Source of the DNA: Chrysophaeum taylorii
Lineage: Eukaryota > Sar > Pelagophyceae > Pelagomonadales > Pelagomonadaceae
Reading direction: 5' to 3'
Assembly: GCA_029834535.1 (NCBI GenBank)
Contig: JAQMWT010000359.1
Span: forward strand, 134,501-198,500
Length of the DNA stretch: 64,000 nucleotides
Below the pieces are notes generated by a model. The model ran no database searches. It was not told the origin of the DNA and was given only the letters and a program-made list of their open reading frames with translations. Position 1 is the stretch's first letter; every line of letters begins with the position of its first letter. The position numbers and the translations under genes are program-made. This document shows positions 62,501 through 64,000 of the stretch, in pieces.

Positions 62501-64000
62501 TAAAGTAACTCGCAAGTTCAAAGTCGGACGTCGGAAAATGCATCGAAAGACCTGTGAGGTCACCAATTGATATACGCCCTTGTAAGGCGTGCGCGTCGTG
62601 GTGCGGGCGCGAGCGACTTAGGTTGGTGATCTGAAGGTCGTGAGATACGTTGCGGCGCGGAGCGTGAGTGGAAATGACGAGTGTCGTGGTGTTAGATGCG
62701 GTGACGCGGAGAGCATCGAAAAGCGTGTCATGCTCCAAGAGCGAAAGCGCGTGATGCGGGTGGTCCGAAGTCAGTGCCAAAAGGGGTGTGGCTCGCGGCT
62801 GACCTGTCTGCAAGGTAGGGCAGATGGGCGCGTGAGCTGGGATCCCGTGGTGGAGAGTATCCGGCCTGAAATGCTTGGGGTCCAGTGCGGGAAGTCGAAA
62901 AGAGGGGTCGCCGAAGGAGAGTGCAGTTGAACCAAGGGCGATGTAAGGGCCAGTTCTGCTGGGTGCATCCTAAATAGTGGAGATGCTAGGACCAGAGCGG
63001 TGAGTGCCGTATTGACCAGGGTTGCCCTTAGGCGTGTAGAGCATTCGAAGGTGCGGGCATGTGACATGCGTCCTCAACTGAGGAGTGACGTGCTGAGCGA
63101 TAAGACGCTTTTGAGGGAGGCAACGTACGTGACTTGGGTGCATGTTTGTGGTGGAGCCGGCAGCTGGCGTGGAACGTTTGTCGTGCATTCCAGTGATGCG
63201 AAAATGCTTAGAGAAGTGGTTCAGTTGAAGCGAGTCTGTGCATAGTGCGCAGAGAATGTTTCCTGAGAGCGCAACGTCGATTTTCCGGAGGCAGCGCAAG
63301 CGTGTGGCGTCCAGAAGAAAGCTATGCAAGGGGACACACAGGACCGAAGTGGTCGCAATGGAATCGCGCATAGTTTGCGGCTGATCGAGTCGTTCAGAAC
63401 TCTCGAAATCTATGTCTGTTACTGCAGCCATGGGGAAAGCTTTCCAGAGGCTTGGTCGCGGTGAGACATAAGGATCGGCAGTCAAAAGGAGTGCGTCCTC
63501 TGACCGAAAGTTAGGGAGCGGGTGGTCAGGTGTTGCGACTGGTGCTCGTGCGAAGACATCCATCAAATCGTTACATGGCGGTCGCAGATGGGTCCATGCA
63601 ACCTGCTGAGCAGTGTCATCCAGTGCATCCAACCGAGAAGGTGGATGGTGGGTGCAGCAGCAAGCGCCGGTGAGCGGCAGTGCGCGCCTGTCGTCGAGGA
63701 GCGGGGGCGGCGAGGTGGAGCCAGCTTCGAAGTGATCGGGAGCTGCTGATAGAGAGATATCGAACAAGGCGGGAGTGCCAGGTGAATCTGAGCTGATACC
63801 TGCAGGTGCGGTGAGTGCCTGCGAGTATGGCGACCGTGGGACCGTTGACAGCGTGTCTTGTCCTTGTGGATACGGCATTGCAGGGGCATTGATGGTGCTT
63901 GGATCAGGCGGTTGATCTGGAATGGTCGAGGAGACCATCTTCGAGACTTGTGAAGTGGGTCTTGCTACTTCGCTGTGTGAATCATACCAGGGGACTGAAT
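59552..64000 (-). pseudogene. Large decayed coding region, unknown, runs off the right edge
   Basis: From the right edge to 61694 one minus-strand frame stays open apart from TAG (62972-62970), TGA (62426-62424) and TAA (61694-61692): about 768 codons with three stops, where over thirty are expected by chance. It then continues in another frame (61692-60016, 558 codons; ATG overlapping the TAA as TAATG), then further frames to 59552. Composition is Ser/Thr/Pro/His-rich; a helical stretch QLSTAAQQLLKVSHIATS lies near 62380. No RT, integrase or helicase motif was seen. It could be a retroelement gag/ORF1 or a host gene recently lost. Start lies beyond the window. Confidence 0.5.

Noticed and set aside
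62424..62972. Alternative genetic code or selenocysteine at the TGA/TAG in the 62-64 kb region
   Set aside because: All three stop codons interrupt the frame, no SECIS-like fold was seen, and other genes end at TAG, TAA and TGA; decay explains it better.
1..64000. CRISPR arrays, bacterial operons, rRNA and tRNA genes
   Set aside because: I looked for regular short repeats with unique spacers, conserved rRNA stretches and tRNA T-loop patterns and found none convincing; the short-intron genes argue for a eukaryotic nuclear genome.

Overview
This window looks like nuclear DNA of a eukaryotic microalga, most likely a photosynthetic stramenopile of pelagophyte type. That assignment is inference. 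It rests on spliced genes with very short GT-AG introns (41, 46 and 65-120 nt), a RAP protein built on AWAFAT repeats, DUF4116 repeat arrays, a PPR-SMR protein, a shikimate kinase with a hydrophobic leader, an NLE1 / ARP4 housekeeping pair, and Copia, Helitron-like and LINE-like debris. There are no bacterial operons, CRISPR arrays or rRNA, and I recognised no tRNA.

Layout. 0-13 kb: an edge-truncated unknown gene (minus), an ankyrin-type protein (minus), decayed Copia and LINE-like pieces, acidic broken ORFs and a SnoaL-like gene carrying a 2-bp frameshift. 14-17.2 kb: a small spliced gene, then NLE1 and ARP4 back to back, 39 bp apart. 18.4-25.3 kb: a tandem pair in which the first copy is dead and the second is an apparently intact 836-aa protein. 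The intact copy has an N-terminal helical bundle resembling MLKL/HeLo, an active-looking kinase, a charged coil and about 11 LRRs, with nearly every LRR on its own 84-nt exon. 25.7-36 kb is the gene-dense core: GRIP golgin, an ADP-ribosylglycohydrolase with one in-frame TGA and a SECIS-like fold (possible selenoprotein), a 16-repeat RAP protein, an FG-GAP/VCBS secreted protein overlapping a TraB-domain gene by ATGA, a small leader-bearing protein and shikimate kinase. 39-53.5 kb: two inverted Helitron-helicase fragments flank a nearly intact Copia element, a 28-repeat DUF4116 gene and a PPR-SMR gene. 53.5-64 kb: gene-poor, with a RAP pseudogene and a large decayed minus-strand coding region that runs off the end.

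How genes may act together. RAP and PPR-SMR proteins both point to organelle RNA metabolism. NLE1 acts in 60S ribosome assembly and ARP4 in chromatin remodelling. Shikimate kinase belongs to aromatic amino-acid synthesis in the plastid. The helical-bundle-kinase-LRR protein has the layout of an intracellular receptor or executor and is the best candidate for an undescribed system; the TGA-containing hydrolase is the second.

Limits: exon boundaries, repeat counts and RNA folds were worked out by hand. No homology search was run, so family names rest on motif recognition.
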